A stretch of 44,869 nt of DNA from a bacterium (GCA_029558735.1 JAKQDP010000068.1:1-44869), one strand, 5' to 3'; counted from the stretch's first letter, positions 23,406 through 32,100 are shown. Translations and numbers: made by a program. Notes: generated from the sequence alone by a model not told the origin.

Positions 23406-25538
23406 CTACTTACTACTTTTGCCTGCTTTAATTTTTTCTTCCACATTCTTAGGCACTTCATTGTATTTGAAAAATTCCATCACATAAGAAGCTCGGCCTT
23501 GAGTCAGGGACCGCAAAACAGTGGCATAGCCAAACATCTCCGCTAGCGGCACTTCGGCTGATATCGCCTTGACAGCGGCCGTGCCCTGACCGCGATCTTC
23601 CATTTTGCCGATAATTGCCCGGCGCGAATTCAAATCGCCGATCACATCACCCATAAATTGCTCCGGTGTTACCACCTCCACTCGCATAATAGGCTCCAAC
23701 AAAACCGGGTCGGCGTGTTTAACCGCTTCTTGCAGCGCCATAGAACCAGCAATTTTAAAAGCTGCTTCTGACGAGTCAACTTCATGATAAGAACCGTCAA
23801 ATAAACGGGCCTTGATATTAATCAGTCGATAGCCGGCGACAACACCCCGATCCATGGCCTCATAAATGCCTTTCTCAATCGGCCTGATGTATTCCTTAGG
23901 CACAATACCACCCTTGATTTCATCAACAAATTCAAATTCTTTTTGACCACCATCAGCGTCTTTTTCAGTTGGTTCAATTTTAATTTTACAATGGCCATAC
24001 TGACCACGACCGCCGGATTGACGAATATATTTGCCTTCTGCTTCAGCCAGTTTTCTAATAGTTTCGCGATAAGCCACTTGAGGGGCGCCAATATTGGCCT
24101 CCACTTTAAATTCTCGTTTCATCCGATCAATAATAATATCCAAGTGCAACTCACCCATACCAGAAATAATGGTTTGCATTGTTTCTTCATCAGTATGAAC
24201 ACGAAAAGTCGGGTCTTCCTCAGCTAATTTAGACAAGGCCAGGCTCATTTTCTCTTGATCGGCTTTAGTTTTCGGTTCAACAGCAATATCGATTACCGGC
24301 TCAGGAAAAGTAATCTTCTCCAATAAGACCCGCTTACTAATATCCGACAGGGTGTCGCCGGTAGTTGTGCCCTTCAAGCCGACTAAGGCGGCAATTTCTC
24401 CGGCATAAACCTCTTCAATTTCTTCCCGGGAATTGGCGTGCATTCTCAAAATCCGGCCGATTCTTTCCTTGTCACCAGTAGAATTATTCAAAACATAAGA
24501 ACCGGATTTTAAGGTGCCACCATACACTCGAAAAAACACCAATTTACCAACGAACGGATCTGTCGCCACCTTAAAAGCCAATCCGACCATTTCTGCTTCA
24601 TCGCGAGCTTCAATTTTTATTTCTTTACTCTCATCTTCCGGATCATGACCAATCGGCTGAGTAACGTCAATCGGCGAGGGCAAAAATTCCGCCACCGCGT
24701 TCAATAAAAACTGGACCCCCTTGTTTTTAAGAGCGCTACCGCACAAAATCGGCACAATTTTATTATTAATCACTGCCTGACGCAAAACTCGTTTAAGCTC
24801 GTCAATGGCAATTTCTTCTCCGGCCAAATATTTTTCCATTAGGGTTTCATCGTTTTCCACAATCGCCTCCACCAATTTAGCCCGATATTCTTCCGCTTTG
24901 GCTTTTTCCGCTTCCGGGATATCAATATCCTCCCATTTAATACCCAAATCATCCTGATAAATCCGGGCCTTCATTTCAAATAAATCAATAATTCCCTGAA
25001 AGGTTTCCGCCGCTCCGACTGGCAGCTGAATAGGATGAGCGTTCGGAGTCAATCGCTCATGAATAGTCTTTAAATCGTAATAAAAATTCGCCCCCATTCG
25101 ATCCATTTTATTAACAAAACCGATTTTGGGCACATGATATTTTTCCGATTGGCGCCAAACAGTTTCTGATTGTGGCTCCACCCCGGCCACCCCATCAAAA
25201 ACAATCACTCCGCCATCCAAAACTCTCAGCGAACGTTCCACTTCAGCGGTAAAATCAACGTGTCCGGGAGTATCAATAATATTTATTTGAAGATCACCAC
25301 CGCCCAGCCAACTAGCATTAGGCCAAAAACAAGTAGTGGCGGCGGAAGTAATAGTAATGCCACGCTCCTGTTCCTGTTCCATCCAATCCATTGTCGCTTC
25401 ACCCTCATGAACTTCGCCAATTTTGTGTTTTTTGCCGGTATAAAATAAAATTCGTTCAGAGACCGTGGTTTTGCCGGCATCAATATGAGCGATAATTCCG
25501 ATATTTCTGAGTTTTTCAATGGGTTGTTTTCTGGGCAT
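23406..25538 (-). CDS. fusA: Elongation factor G
   Basis: The translocase GTPase, 710 residues. The G domain has the P-loop [15 protein letters not shown], the switch regions [10 protein letters not shown] and [20 protein letters not shown], and G4 NKMD. Domains II-V are complete, including [18 protein letters not shown] and domain IV with [16 protein letters not shown]. No truncation is seen. It follows rpsG by 27 bp in the str cluster. Loop sequences are those of the translocating EF-G1 type rather than a tetracycline-resistance protein. Confidence 0.98.
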   Translation of the reverse strand: MPRKQPIEKLRNIGIIAHIDAGKTTVSERILFYTGKKHKIGEVHEGEATMDWMEQEQERGITITSAATTCFWPNASWLGGGDLQINIIDTPGHVDFTAEVERSLRVLDGGVIVFDGVAGVEPQSETVWRQSEKYHVPKIGFVNKMDRMGANFYYDLKTIHERLTPNAHPIQLPVGAAETFQGIIDLFEMKARIYQDDLGIKWEDIDIPEAEKAKAEEYRAKLVEAIVENDETLMEKYLAGEEIAIDELKRVLRQAVINNKIVPILCGSALKNKGVQFLLNAVAEFLPSPIDVTQPIGHDPEDESKEIKIEARDEAEMVGLAFKVATDPFVGKLVFFRVYGGTLKSGSYVLNNSTGDKERIGRILRMHANSREEIEEVYAGEIAALVGLKGTTTGDTLSDISKRVLLEKITFPEPVIDIAVEPKTKADQEKMSLALSKLAEEDPTFRVHTDEETMQTIISGMGELHLDIIIDRMKREFKVEANIGAPQVAYRETIRKLAEAEGKYIRQSGGRGQYGHCKIKIEPTEKDADGGQKEFEFVDEIKGGIVPKEYIRPIEKGIYEAMDRGVVAGYRLINIKARLFDGSYHEVDSSEAAFKIAGSMALQEAVKHADPVLLEPIMRVEVVTPEQFMGDVIGDLNSRRAIIGKMEDRGQGTAAVKAISAEVPLAEMFGYATVLRSLTQGRASYVMEFFKYNEVPKNVEEKIKAGKSSK

Positions 25539-25565
25539 AATAAAATTTAAAAAAATTATTGTTAA

Positions 25566-26030
25566 TTAACCAAAATGAGCAAAGGCTCGATTGGCTTCAG
25601 CCATCCGATAAACATCCTGTTTCTTCTTGAATGAGGCGCCCTCGCTATTGTAAGCGGCCATTAACTCTTCGGCTAATTTCTCCGCCATTTTTTTGCCTTT
25701 TCTGGTTTTAGCCGCCTCTAAAATCCAGCGACAAGCCAAAGTAAAGCTACGCTCCGACCGAACCGCTACTGGCACCTGATAATTGGCGCCACCGACGCGA
25801 CGGCCCCGAATCTCCACTGTCGGTGAAACATTCTTAATGGCGTTATCAAAAACCTCCAAAGCGTCCTGCTTGGTCTGTTGGGAAATAATATCCATTGCTT
25901 CATAAAAAATATCGCTGGCGACATTCTTTTTGCCGCGGTCCATTAAGTAATTGATAAATTTGGCCACATCTTCCCGATTGAATTTGCTATCGGGAGAAAT
26001 TTTTCTTTTTGGTGCTGGTTTACCACGCAT
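25566..26030 (-). CDS. rpsG: Ribosomal protein uS7
   Basis: A small-subunit head organiser, 154 residues, typical length. Segments matching the family are RGKPAPKRKISPDSKFNRED, FINYLMDRGKKNVASDIFYE, the FDNAIKNVSPTVEIRGRRVG motif and the C-terminal KKQDVYRMAEANRAFAHF. It lies between rpsL (20 bp) and fusA in the str order. Confidence 0.97.
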   Translation of the reverse strand: MRGKPAPKRKISPDSKFNREDVAKFINYLMDRGKKNVASDIFYEAMDIISQQTKQDALEVFDNAIKNVSPTVEIRGRRVGGANYQVPVAVRSERSFTLACRWILEAAKTRKGKKMAEKLAEELMAAYNSEGASFKKKQDVYRMAEANRAFAHFG

Positions 26031-26050
26031 AATATTATTCTAAAAAATTA

Positions 26051-26479
26051 TTAGGATTTAGAGGCTTTTTCTCTTTTGGCGCCATATTTACTGCGCCCGC
26101 GCTTACGACCGGACACGCCCGCCGAATCAAATACGCCCCGAACAATATGATAACGAACACCGGGTAAATCTTTAACTCGGCCGCCCCGCACCAAAACAAT
26201 GGAGTGCTCCTGCAAATTGTGACCCTCGCCGGGAATATAAGCAGTCACTTCTTGGCCGTTTGATAACCGCACCCGAGCAATTTTTCTTAAAGCAGAGTTC
26301 GGTTTTTTAGGCGTAGTGGTTCTCACTTGCAAACACACTCCCCGCTTGAAAGAATTGCCCTTGGGCATCACTTTTCTTTTCCGATGAAAACTATCCAACG
26401 TCACCTGTAAATCAGGAGTTTTGGATTTAACTTTTTGACTTTTTCGGCCCTTTTTTAAAAGTTGGTTAATGGTAGGCAT
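26051..26479 (-). CDS. rpsL: Ribosomal protein uS12
   Basis: A decoding-centre protein, 142 residues. ATG 26479 ([12 protein letters not shown]) is the family start; a TTG at 26524 would add 15 non-homologous residues and is rejected. The loops at which streptomycin resistance arises are wild-type in kind: [12 protein letters not shown] and [13 protein letters not shown]. The C-terminus is [19 protein letters not shown]. It is first in the str operon, behind a strong promoter and a leader hairpin. Confidence 0.97.
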   Translation of the reverse strand: MPTINQLLKKGRKSQKVKSKTPDLQVTLDSFHRKRKVMPKGNSFKRGVCLQVRTTTPKKPNSALRKIARVRLSNGQEVTAYIPGEGHNLQEHSIVLVRGGRVKDLPGVRYHIVRGVFDSAGVSGRKRGRSKYGAKREKASKS

Positions 26480-26491
26480 AAGTAAGGTTAT

Positions 26492-26512
26492 AAAAAATTC
26501 CCATATAGGGAA
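26492..26512 (-). promoter_or_regulatory. Terminator-like hairpin in the rpsL leader
   Basis: TTCCC-TATAT-GGGAA (26498-26512, minus strand) is followed by TTTTTT and ends about 12 nt before the rpsL ATG. Upstream, CCCCG and CGGGG plus TTAGG and CCTAA can form a competing structure. The 5-bp stem (7 with G-U pairs) is weak for a full terminator, so attenuation or initiation control is possible but unproven. Confidence 0.45.
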
Positions 26513-26594
26513 CCCCGGGAACAAATCATTTAGGTTGTTTTTCCTAATAATTTACGGGGGATGCTTTTTAGCTTATGAATAATTAACAATTGAT

Positions 26595-26623
26595 ATTTTA
26601 AACAATTATCAAAAATAAGTCAA
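26595..26623 (-). promoter_or_regulatory. Promoter of the str operon
   Basis: TTGACT (26618-26623) and TAAAAT (26595-26600) are separated by 17 bp, a near-consensus sigma70-type promoter. The transcript would start near 26588 and have a leader of about 108 nt before rpsL. It lies in the short space after the site-2 protease gene. Confidence 0.7.
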
Positions 26624-26654
26624 GATAATAAAATTAACCGCCAATTAACTAAAT

Positions 26655-27284
26655 TTAAATAAATTTACTTAAAATAGAAAATGACCAACCAAACAAACGA
26701 CCAAACAGGTTTAATTTGGACAAACTGTCGAACAAAATAATCATCAATAAAATCCAGGGACCATTGACTGATAATTTATATTTAAATTCATTATACCGAT
26801 TAGGTATCAAGCTAAATAAAATTTTTGAGCCGTCTAGCGGTGGCAAAGGAATTAAATTAAAAACAAAAAGGATAAAATTAATCAAGACCAAATAAAACAA
26901 AAAATAAATTAATAAGTTGTCCGCAGCGAAAAAAGACGCCAGCAACCTAATTAATAAGGAAAAAATAATAATTGCTAATAAATTAGACAGCGGTCCGGCC
27001 GCCGCCACCAAAGCTGACCCCACTCGGGAATTCCGCAGGTTATAAGGATTGATCGGCACTGGCTTGGCCCAACCAAAACCCAAAAACATCAACATTAAAA
27101 AACCCAGCGGGTCAAGATGGTCAAGAGGGTTTAGGCTTAATCGACCCATTAACTTGGGGGTATTGTCACCAAAATAAACAGCCACTGCTGCATGAGAAAA
27201 TTCATGAATAGTTAAAGCCACCAGAACAGATGCCACCCAAACAATAAACAACAAGGGCTCGTCAAACAACCATTGAATCGGCAT
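26655..27284 (-). CDS. Site-2 protease family (M50) intramembrane metalloprotease
   Basis: A 209-residue polytopic protein. The zinc motif HEFSH is at about residues 27-31 in VALTIHEFSHAAVAVYFGD. The second family motif is the later membrane segment NLIPLPPLDGSKIL, containing the third metal-binding Asp. There is no PDZ domain, so it belongs to the short M50 group rather than RseP. Substrates are unknown. It probably cleaves membrane proteins within the bilayer. It is divergent from rpmB and lies directly upstream of the str promoter. Confidence 0.9.
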   Translation of the reverse strand: MPIQWLFDEPLLFIVWVASVLVALTIHEFSHAAVAVYFGDNTPKLMGRLSLNPLDHLDPLGFLMLMFLGFGWAKPVPINPYNLRNSRVGSALVAAAGPLSNLLAIIIFSLLIRLLASFFAADNLLIYFLFYLVLINFILFVFNLIPLPPLDGSKILFSLIPNRYNEFKYKLSVNGPWILLMIILFDSLSKLNLFGRLFGWSFSILSKFI

Positions 27285-27334
27285 AAATTACCAACTAATT
27301 ATTATTATTATTCGTCTTTATTAATAATAGCAAA

Positions 27335-27363
27335 TTGACATTTTTTGGCAATTATGATAAAAT
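27335..27363 (+). promoter_or_regulatory. Promoter of rpmB
   Basis: A perfect TTGACA (27335-27340), a 17-bp spacer and TAAAAT (27358-27363) preceded by TGA give an extended -10. Transcription would begin near 27370 with a leader of about 58 nt. It is among the strongest promoters in the window and the only one I recognise that drives the plus strand. Confidence 0.7.
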
Positions 27364-27427
27364 TTCAATGATACTTAAGAATTAAAGACACGCCCAATAG
27401 GGTAGCTTAATTACTAAAATTGAAAAT

Positions 27428-27595
27428 ATGCCTCAAATTTGTGAAATCTGTGGTCGGGGTACTAAAAGTTCGTTTAACGTCAGCCACTCCAAAGTTAAAA
27501 CCAAAACCACCCAGAAAATAAACATCCAAACCAAAAAAATTGGCACCAAAAAAATAAAAATCTGCACCAGCTGTTTAAAAACAGCCAATAAATAA
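27428..27595 (+). CDS. rpmB: Ribosomal protein bL28 (short form)
   Basis: A 55-residue protein starting MPQICEICGRGTKSSFNVSH and ending KIKICTSCLKTANK. The zinc pairs C5-x2-C8 and C46-x2-C49 and the GxxxxxxxNVSHS motif identify bL28. It is shorter than E. coli L28 (78 residues) and is below the size that ORF callers often report. It is the only plus-strand gene recognised, with its own consensus promoter and a terminator shared with convergent ndk. A Shine-Dalgarno sequence is not evident before ATG 27428. Confidence 0.92.
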   Translation: MPQICEICGRGTKSSFNVSHSKVKTKTTQKINIQTKKIGTKKIKICTSCLKTANK

Positions 27596-27637
27596 AAAAA
27601 TTACCCCCCCGAATAATTCCGGGGGTAATTTTTTTCT
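27594..27637. terminator. Bidirectional intrinsic terminator between rpmB and ndk
   Basis: TTACCCCC and GGGGGTAA form a strong stem with a loop of about 12 nt. It is flanked by A-runs on the left and T-runs on the right, so it works in both orientations. It ends rpmB from the left and ndk from the right. Confidence 0.92.
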
Positions 27638-27640
27638 TAA

Positions 27641-28144
27641 TTAGAAAGTATGTATTTCGTAAACAGTGTGATAATCAAAAATTTCATCCTCGTTAAACCA
27701 TAAGTAAATCTCTTTTTCCGCATCCTCCGGGGAAGACGAAGCGTGAATAATATTTTCCACCGCTTTGCCCGCTAAATCAGCATAGCGGTAGCTGATGTGG
27801 GAATAATCGCCACGAATTGTGCCGGGGGGGGCGGATTTAGGTTCGGTGGTGCCACACATCATTCGGACATTTTCAATAGCGTCCACGCCTTCCACCACAA
27901 TTGCCAACACTGGACCAGAAGTAATGAACTTTATCAGCAGTTCACGCACTTTTTCTCCCCGCCGTTTTATAATATCTTCGCCGTAATGCCGACCGGCTCG
28001 TTCTGAATCAACCCATCTCAATTTCATCCCGACAATTTTCATTCCCGCCTTTTCAAATCGAGTAATAATCTCGCCCATTAGTCCCCTTTGAACCGCATCG
28101 GGCTTAAGTAATACTAAGGTTCTTTCTGCTTTAGGTTTGTCCAT
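27641..28144 (-). CDS. ndk: Nucleoside diphosphate kinase
   Basis: Transfers the gamma phosphate between nucleoside triphosphates and diphosphates through a phosphohistidine. Family motifs are ERTLVLLKPDAVQRGLMGEI with the catalytic-site Lys14, the PPGTIRGDYS loop, and NIIHASSSPEDAEKEI with the phosphorylated His134. At 167 residues it is about 25 longer than typical Ndk, owing to an insertion around residues 115-130 and a longer C-terminus. An 8-base C run encodes part of the SAPPG loop. It follows the response regulator by 2 bp and ends at a terminator. Confidence 0.95.
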   Translation of the reverse strand: MDKPKAERTLVLLKPDAVQRGLMGEIITRFEKAGMKIVGMKLRWVDSERAGRHYGEDIIKRRGEKVRELLIKFITSGPVLAIVVEGVDAIENVRMMCGTTEPKSAPPGTIRGDYSHISYRYADLAGKAVENIIHASSSPEDAEKEIYLWFNEDEIFDYHTVYEIHTF

Positions 28145-28146
28145 TA

Positions 28147-28536
28147 TTACGCTGTTTTATTAATTATAATTGAATTAACCCGCTGAATTATGTCAGCAGG
28201 CGTATGCTGAGATTTAATAAAATAATCCGCCACGCCCAATTGACGCCCTTTTTCCTGGTCCGATTCCTGACCCAAATTAGTCAACAGCATAACTGGTATG
28301 TCTCTGGTATCGGGACTGGATTTAAGATTTTGAAGAATGCTAAAACCGTCAATTTCCGGCAAAATCACATCCAAAAGAACTGCTACAGGTCGCTGTTGAG
28401 AAGCAATTTCTAAGGCTTCGCTGCCTCGATCGGTCACTAATACCTCAAAGCCTTCTTCCTCAAAACGCATTTTATACATTTCCACTATCATTGGATCGTC
28501 TTCCACTAATAAAATCTTCTTGGGAGCTTCAGCCAT
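28147..28536 (-). CDS. Single-domain response regulator (CheY-like)
   Basis: A 129-residue receiver domain with no output domain. The phosphorylation site is complete: acidic pair D13-D14 in LLVEDDPM, the acceptor D56 in VLLDVILPEIDGF, T86 in MLLTNLG and K108 in DYFIKSQ. No histidine kinase is nearby, so its partner is elsewhere and its output is by protein contact. It starts a transcript of its own (promoter at 28569-28597) and shares it with ndk, which is an unusual partner. Confidence 0.93.
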   Translation of the reverse strand: MAEAPKKILLVEDDPMIVEMYKMRFEEEGFEVLVTDRGSEALEIASQQRPVAVLLDVILPEIDGFSILQNLKSSPDTRDIPVMLLTNLGQESDQEKGRQLGVADYFIKSQHTPADIIQRVNSIIINKTA

Positions 28537-28568
28537 ATTGGCAATAAGTTAATATTAAGGTCAAAATC

Positions 28569-28597
28569 ATTTTAACAAAATAAAAACGGATCAGCAA
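28569..28597 (-). promoter_or_regulatory. Promoter of the response regulator and ndk
   Basis: TTGCTG (28592-28597) and TAAAAT (28569-28574) lie 17 bp apart, with TGT before the -10 (extended -10). Transcription would begin near 28562, about 26 nt before the response-regulator ATG. Confidence 0.6.
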
Positions 28598-28601
28598 GCA
28601 C

Positions 28602-29486
28602 TTAGGGACAATGGACAATCTGCCGGCCATCCGTATAAATAGCCACGTCGCCATCTTGATCGGTGCGCCAAATTTTTGCCCCGATTTTTTGCAGGTTATT
28701 TAAGGTTCGATAATCGGGATGACCATAGCGATTATCCAAGCCGACAGAAATAACAGCATAATCCGGATTAACCGCCCTAATAAACTCCCCACTATTGGCA
28801 TTGGCTGATCCATGATGGCCGACCTTATAAATATCCGACTCCAACTCAAGGCCGAGTTTTAATAATTTTTCCTCTTCCTCAAGATCACCGGTAAACATCA
28901 AGGAGGTGGAAGCAAAAATCAGCCGGCCAACCAAGGAACTATTATTGGCATCGTCAATCAATTGATCAACTAACCTCTGTTGGGGATAAAAAAAATCTAA
29001 TTCCACGCCCCCGGCCAGCAACAAACGCCTCGGTCCTTCTATGAACTGCTGTTGGATATTTTCGCTTTCTATTATTTCTCTTAATCGCAAATAAGCCGGC
29101 GTTTGATCGAAGACACCGGTCATAATGACTGTGCCAATATCATAACGTTCCGCCACCTCCACTAAACCATTAACATGATCGGCGTCTGGATGAGTCAAAA
29201 TTAGGTACTCTATCTGCCAATCATTTATCGGCAAATAGCGATTAAGTTTTTTAATTAAGGTATTGTCCGGTCCGCCATCGATTAAAATATCTTCTCCCGC
29301 CGGTGTTCTGATTAAAGTGGCATCGCCTTGACCGACGGCCAAAAAATAAACTGACATTATCGGTCCGGCACCATCCTCAAACTCGGATAAAATTTTCCGC
29401 CGGGACAATAAATCACCGGCGAAAGAAATTAACAATAACAATAAAAGCCACCCGACAACCAACCAAGTATTTTTTTTAATTCTCAT
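28602..29486 (-). CDS. ComEC-type metallo-beta-lactamase-fold hydrolase, separate polypeptide
   Basis: A 294-residue protein with an N-terminal membrane helix (residues 8-25) and an outside-facing MBL domain. Motifs of the ComEC C-terminal domain are seen: FLAVGQGDATLIRTPAGEDI, LTHPDADHVNGL (HxDxDH), LMFTGDLEEEEKLL, and the later VGHHGSANANSGEF. In ComEC this domain is thought to degrade the non-transported DNA strand. It overlaps the end of the comEC channel gene by 11 bp, so the pair represents a split ComEC with its own membrane anchor. Confidence 0.88.
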   Translation of the reverse strand: MRIKKNTWLVVGWLLLLLLISFAGDLLSRRKILSEFEDGAGPIMSVYFLAVGQGDATLIRTPAGEDILIDGGPDNTLIKKLNRYLPINDWQIEYLILTHPDADHVNGLVEVAERYDIGTVIMTGVFDQTPAYLRLREIIESENIQQQFIEGPRRLLLAGGVELDFFYPQQRLVDQLIDDANNSSLVGRLIFASTSLMFTGDLEEEEKLLKLGLELESDIYKVGHHGSANANSGEFIRAVNPDYAVISVGLDNRYGHPDYRTLNNLQKIGAKIWRTDQDGDVAIYTDGRQIVHCP

Positions 29487-30987
29487 AACGCCTGCGACGA
29501 TTAATCATCAATAAAAAACCGGCTAAACCCAAACTCGCCAATATTGCCGCCAAAATATTAGCCCCCTCAATAGTCAGATAAGCAAGAGGCAATTGTGCCG
29601 CTGTTTGAGCGACGACAATAATATAATTAAAGGCTAAATAACTGAAAATGCCAATTATTCGGCCCAGTGCCACCGTCAACAAAGACACCAAAGAATTAAA
29701 TAAACCCAAAATAATTACTAATGGCACCATCGGCAAAACAATAATATTAACGCCCAAGCCAACCAAAGAAACTCCGCCAAAATGCCACAAAATAAAAGGC
29801 AAGGTAAAAATCTGAGCCGCTAGTGTAACCGCCAACATATCAACAATCGAACCGGCTAAAAAACCAGTTAATCGCCGCAGTCGCCAATGCAAGTAAGGAT
29901 AACCATAAATTATTCCGATTGTGGCCATAAATGATAATTGAAAACCAACATCAAAAATAAATTGCGGATTAACCATCAACATCAGACCACCGGCCAATAA
30001 TAAGGCGTTAATCGAATTGGCCAACCGCCCCGTTTGAGCAGCTAATAAAACAATCAGCCCCATCAGCGCGGCCCGTATGGCCGAGGCCGGTGCGCCAATA
30101 AATAAAACATACAAAACAATCATCAAAATTGCTAACCAAAAAGCTTTCGAGCGAGCCAAGCCAAAACCAATCAATAAACGATTTATAATCAACAAAATAA
30201 CAGCAATGTGCATGCCCGAAACAGCCACAATATGACTTAAGCCGACTTGAGAAAAAGCCGTCGTAATCGCCGGTGGAACACCGGTCCGCTGTCCCCAAAC
30301 CATCGCCAATAAAACCGATACCGCCGGCTCCGGCACTGAGGCGTTGAGTCGATTGATAAGCCGTTCTCGAAAATCATTAATCAAACCATCGCCATAGTCA
30401 GCACTAACCGGCGCCCGAATTTTCAGCTGAGGATAAAAACTAACTGAATAAATTTGGAATCGAGCTAAATAACGAGGATAATTAAAACCTTGATATTCTA
30501 AAGGATGATCAATCTTACCCCGTAATTCCACTAGTTGACCGGCATGATATTGCGGATACAAACCGCTTGTCACTAGGATATTACCCGTCACTGGCCGGCT
30601 TTGACCAGCCACCATTAAAGACTGGGTCCGCAAAGTCAAGCGTTGCTGATTAATCCGCTGCTCCGCCGAAACAATTTTGGCGATTAGAGCAACTGTTTGA
30701 CCATTGTAATAATAAATTTTATTCGGATCAGCCAATGATGGCTGGCTAATGGCAAAACGCCAAAAACCAACCAACAAGAAAAATAATACTAATAACAAAA
30801 GCCGGCAATTTACCCAACGCCAACAGACCACTAAAGACACCCCCAGCACCAAAATCAAACAAAAAATAAAAAAATGATTAGTTGGACCAATTAAACCGCC
30901 GGCTATAACTCCTGTTACTAAGGCTCCCAACAGGAATTTAAGAATCCGGCGGCGACTGCCGCCGACCGCTGTAAAAATTCCCGCCAT
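29476..30987 (-). CDS. comEC: ComEC/Rec2 DNA-uptake channel protein (lacks fused MBL domain)
   Basis: A 503-residue polytopic protein forming the inner-membrane DNA channel of natural transformation. After three N-terminal hydrophobic segments comes an OB-like extracellular part (about residues 85-185: GQTVALIAKIVSAEQRINQQ, GQLVELRGKIDHPLEYQGFN). The competence domain contains the diagnostic VGLSHIVAVSGMHIAVIL and ALMGLIVLLAAQTGR helices. The MBL domain normally at the C-terminus is on the next ORF, which overlaps by 11 bp. The gene is 13 bp after prfB. Whether DNA uptake occurs depends on pili and DprA, not seen here. Confidence 0.9.
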   Translation of the reverse strand: MAGIFTAVGGSRRRILKFLLGALVTGVIAGGLIGPTNHFFIFCLILVLGVSLVVCWRWVNCRLLLLVLFFLLVGFWRFAISQPSLADPNKIYYYNGQTVALIAKIVSAEQRINQQRLTLRTQSLMVAGQSRPVTGNILVTSGLYPQYHAGQLVELRGKIDHPLEYQGFNYPRYLARFQIYSVSFYPQLKIRAPVSADYGDGLINDFRERLINRLNASVPEPAVSVLLAMVWGQRTGVPPAITTAFSQVGLSHIVAVSGMHIAVILLIINRLLIGFGLARSKAFWLAILMIVLYVLFIGAPASAIRAALMGLIVLLAAQTGRLANSINALLLAGGLMLMVNPQFIFDVGFQLSFMATIGIIYGYPYLHWRLRRLTGFLAGSIVDMLAVTLAAQIFTLPFILWHFGGVSLVGLGVNIIVLPMVPLVIILGLFNSLVSLLTVALGRIIGIFSYLAFNYIIVVAQTAAQLPLAYLTIEGANILAAILASLGLAGFLLMINRRRRYEN

Positions 30988-31000
30988 TAACCAATATAAG

Positions 31001-32090
31001 TTATTTTTTTAACAACTGGCGCAAATAAGTCACTACCAAATCATCCAGGTCCCCGTCTAAAACCTGACTAATCTCCTGGGTTTCATAATCGGTTCGATGG
31101 TCTTTAACCAATTGATAGGGCTGCATCACATAAGAGCGGGCCTGATGACCCCACTGGGCTTGCTGATACTCGCCCTTAATTGCTTCTGTTTTTTCAGTCG
31201 CCGCCGTTTCGTAATATTTTAACAATTTTGATTTTAGAATTCTCAAAGCGGTTTTTTTATTTTGTAACTGTGATCTCTCATTCTGACACTTAACGCTAAT
31301 TTTAGTAGGCAAGTGGGTAATCCTAACTGCGCTGTCAGTAGTGTTGACACTCTGTCCGCCGTGACCAGACGCCCGCATTACTTCAATCTTCAAGTCCTCT
31401 GCTTTTAATTCAATGGTCACTGCCTCGGTTTCCGGCAATACTTCCACCAAGCAAAAAGAAGTGTGTCGCATCTTTTCCGCATCAAAAGGAGAAATTCTAA
31501 CTAACCGGTGAACACCGTTTTCCGATTTCAACCAACCGTAAGCAAACCGACCGACAATTTCCAACGTCACGCTCTTTAAGCCGGCTTCACTGCCGACTGA
31601 TTGATCCACGATTTGAACGAAAAAATTATGGTTCTGGCAAAACTTCAGATACATTCTTAATAATATTTCAGCCCAGTCTTGAGCATCAACCCCGCCGGTG
31701 CCGGCATGAATTGATAGAATCGCATTGGCCTGATCATGAGGCCCGGAAAATAAAAGAACGAAATCCAACTTCCGAAACCGCTCTTGAAGCCTGGTTAAAT
31801 CAACCTGGATTTCCATCTCCAACTGATTGTCCAGCGAATCAGCACCGACCAAATCTACTAAATCATCCGTCTCTTGTTTTAATTGTTGCCATTCGTCCAA
31901 TTCTGATTTTAAATCCTCATACTGTCGAGAGATTTCCCTGGCCCGATCTTGGTCAGCCCAAAAATCCGCTCGGGCAAGTTGCTGTTCTAATTGTTCAATT
32001 TTTTTCCCTTGCTTTTCCAAGTCAAAGCAACCTCCAATTTCTAGAGATTGCTTGCTGCAAATCTTTGAGTTGAGTTATTATCTCCTGCAT
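31001..32090 (-). CDS. prfB: Peptide chain release factor 2, with programmed +1 frameshift
   Basis: RF2 ends translation at UGA and UAA. A short first frame starts at ATG 32090 (MQEIITQLKDLQQAISRNWR) and reaches TGA at 32022-32024. The site is GGAGG, then CTTTGAC (32021-32027). A +1 shift at CTT continues into the long frame, DLEKQGKKIEQLEQ. The product of about 362 residues has the RF2 anticodon tripeptide SPF in VRISPFDAEKMRH and the catalytic GGQ in RASGHGGQSVNTTDSAV. This is the classical RF2 autoregulatory frameshift and implies UGA is read as stop in this organism. It follows the small membrane protein by 10 bp. Confidence 0.95.
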
Positions 32091-32100
32091 AAAATTGTCA

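Noticed and set aside
26480-26524. N-terminally extended uS12 from a TTG
   Set aside because: The extension is not uS12-like and lies in the leader with the hairpin; MPTINQLL is the family start.
32018-32020. TTG at the start of the long prfB frame as the translation start
   Set aside because: The upstream short frame, GGAGG and CTTTGAC form the textbook RF2 frameshift site, so the start is ATG 32090.
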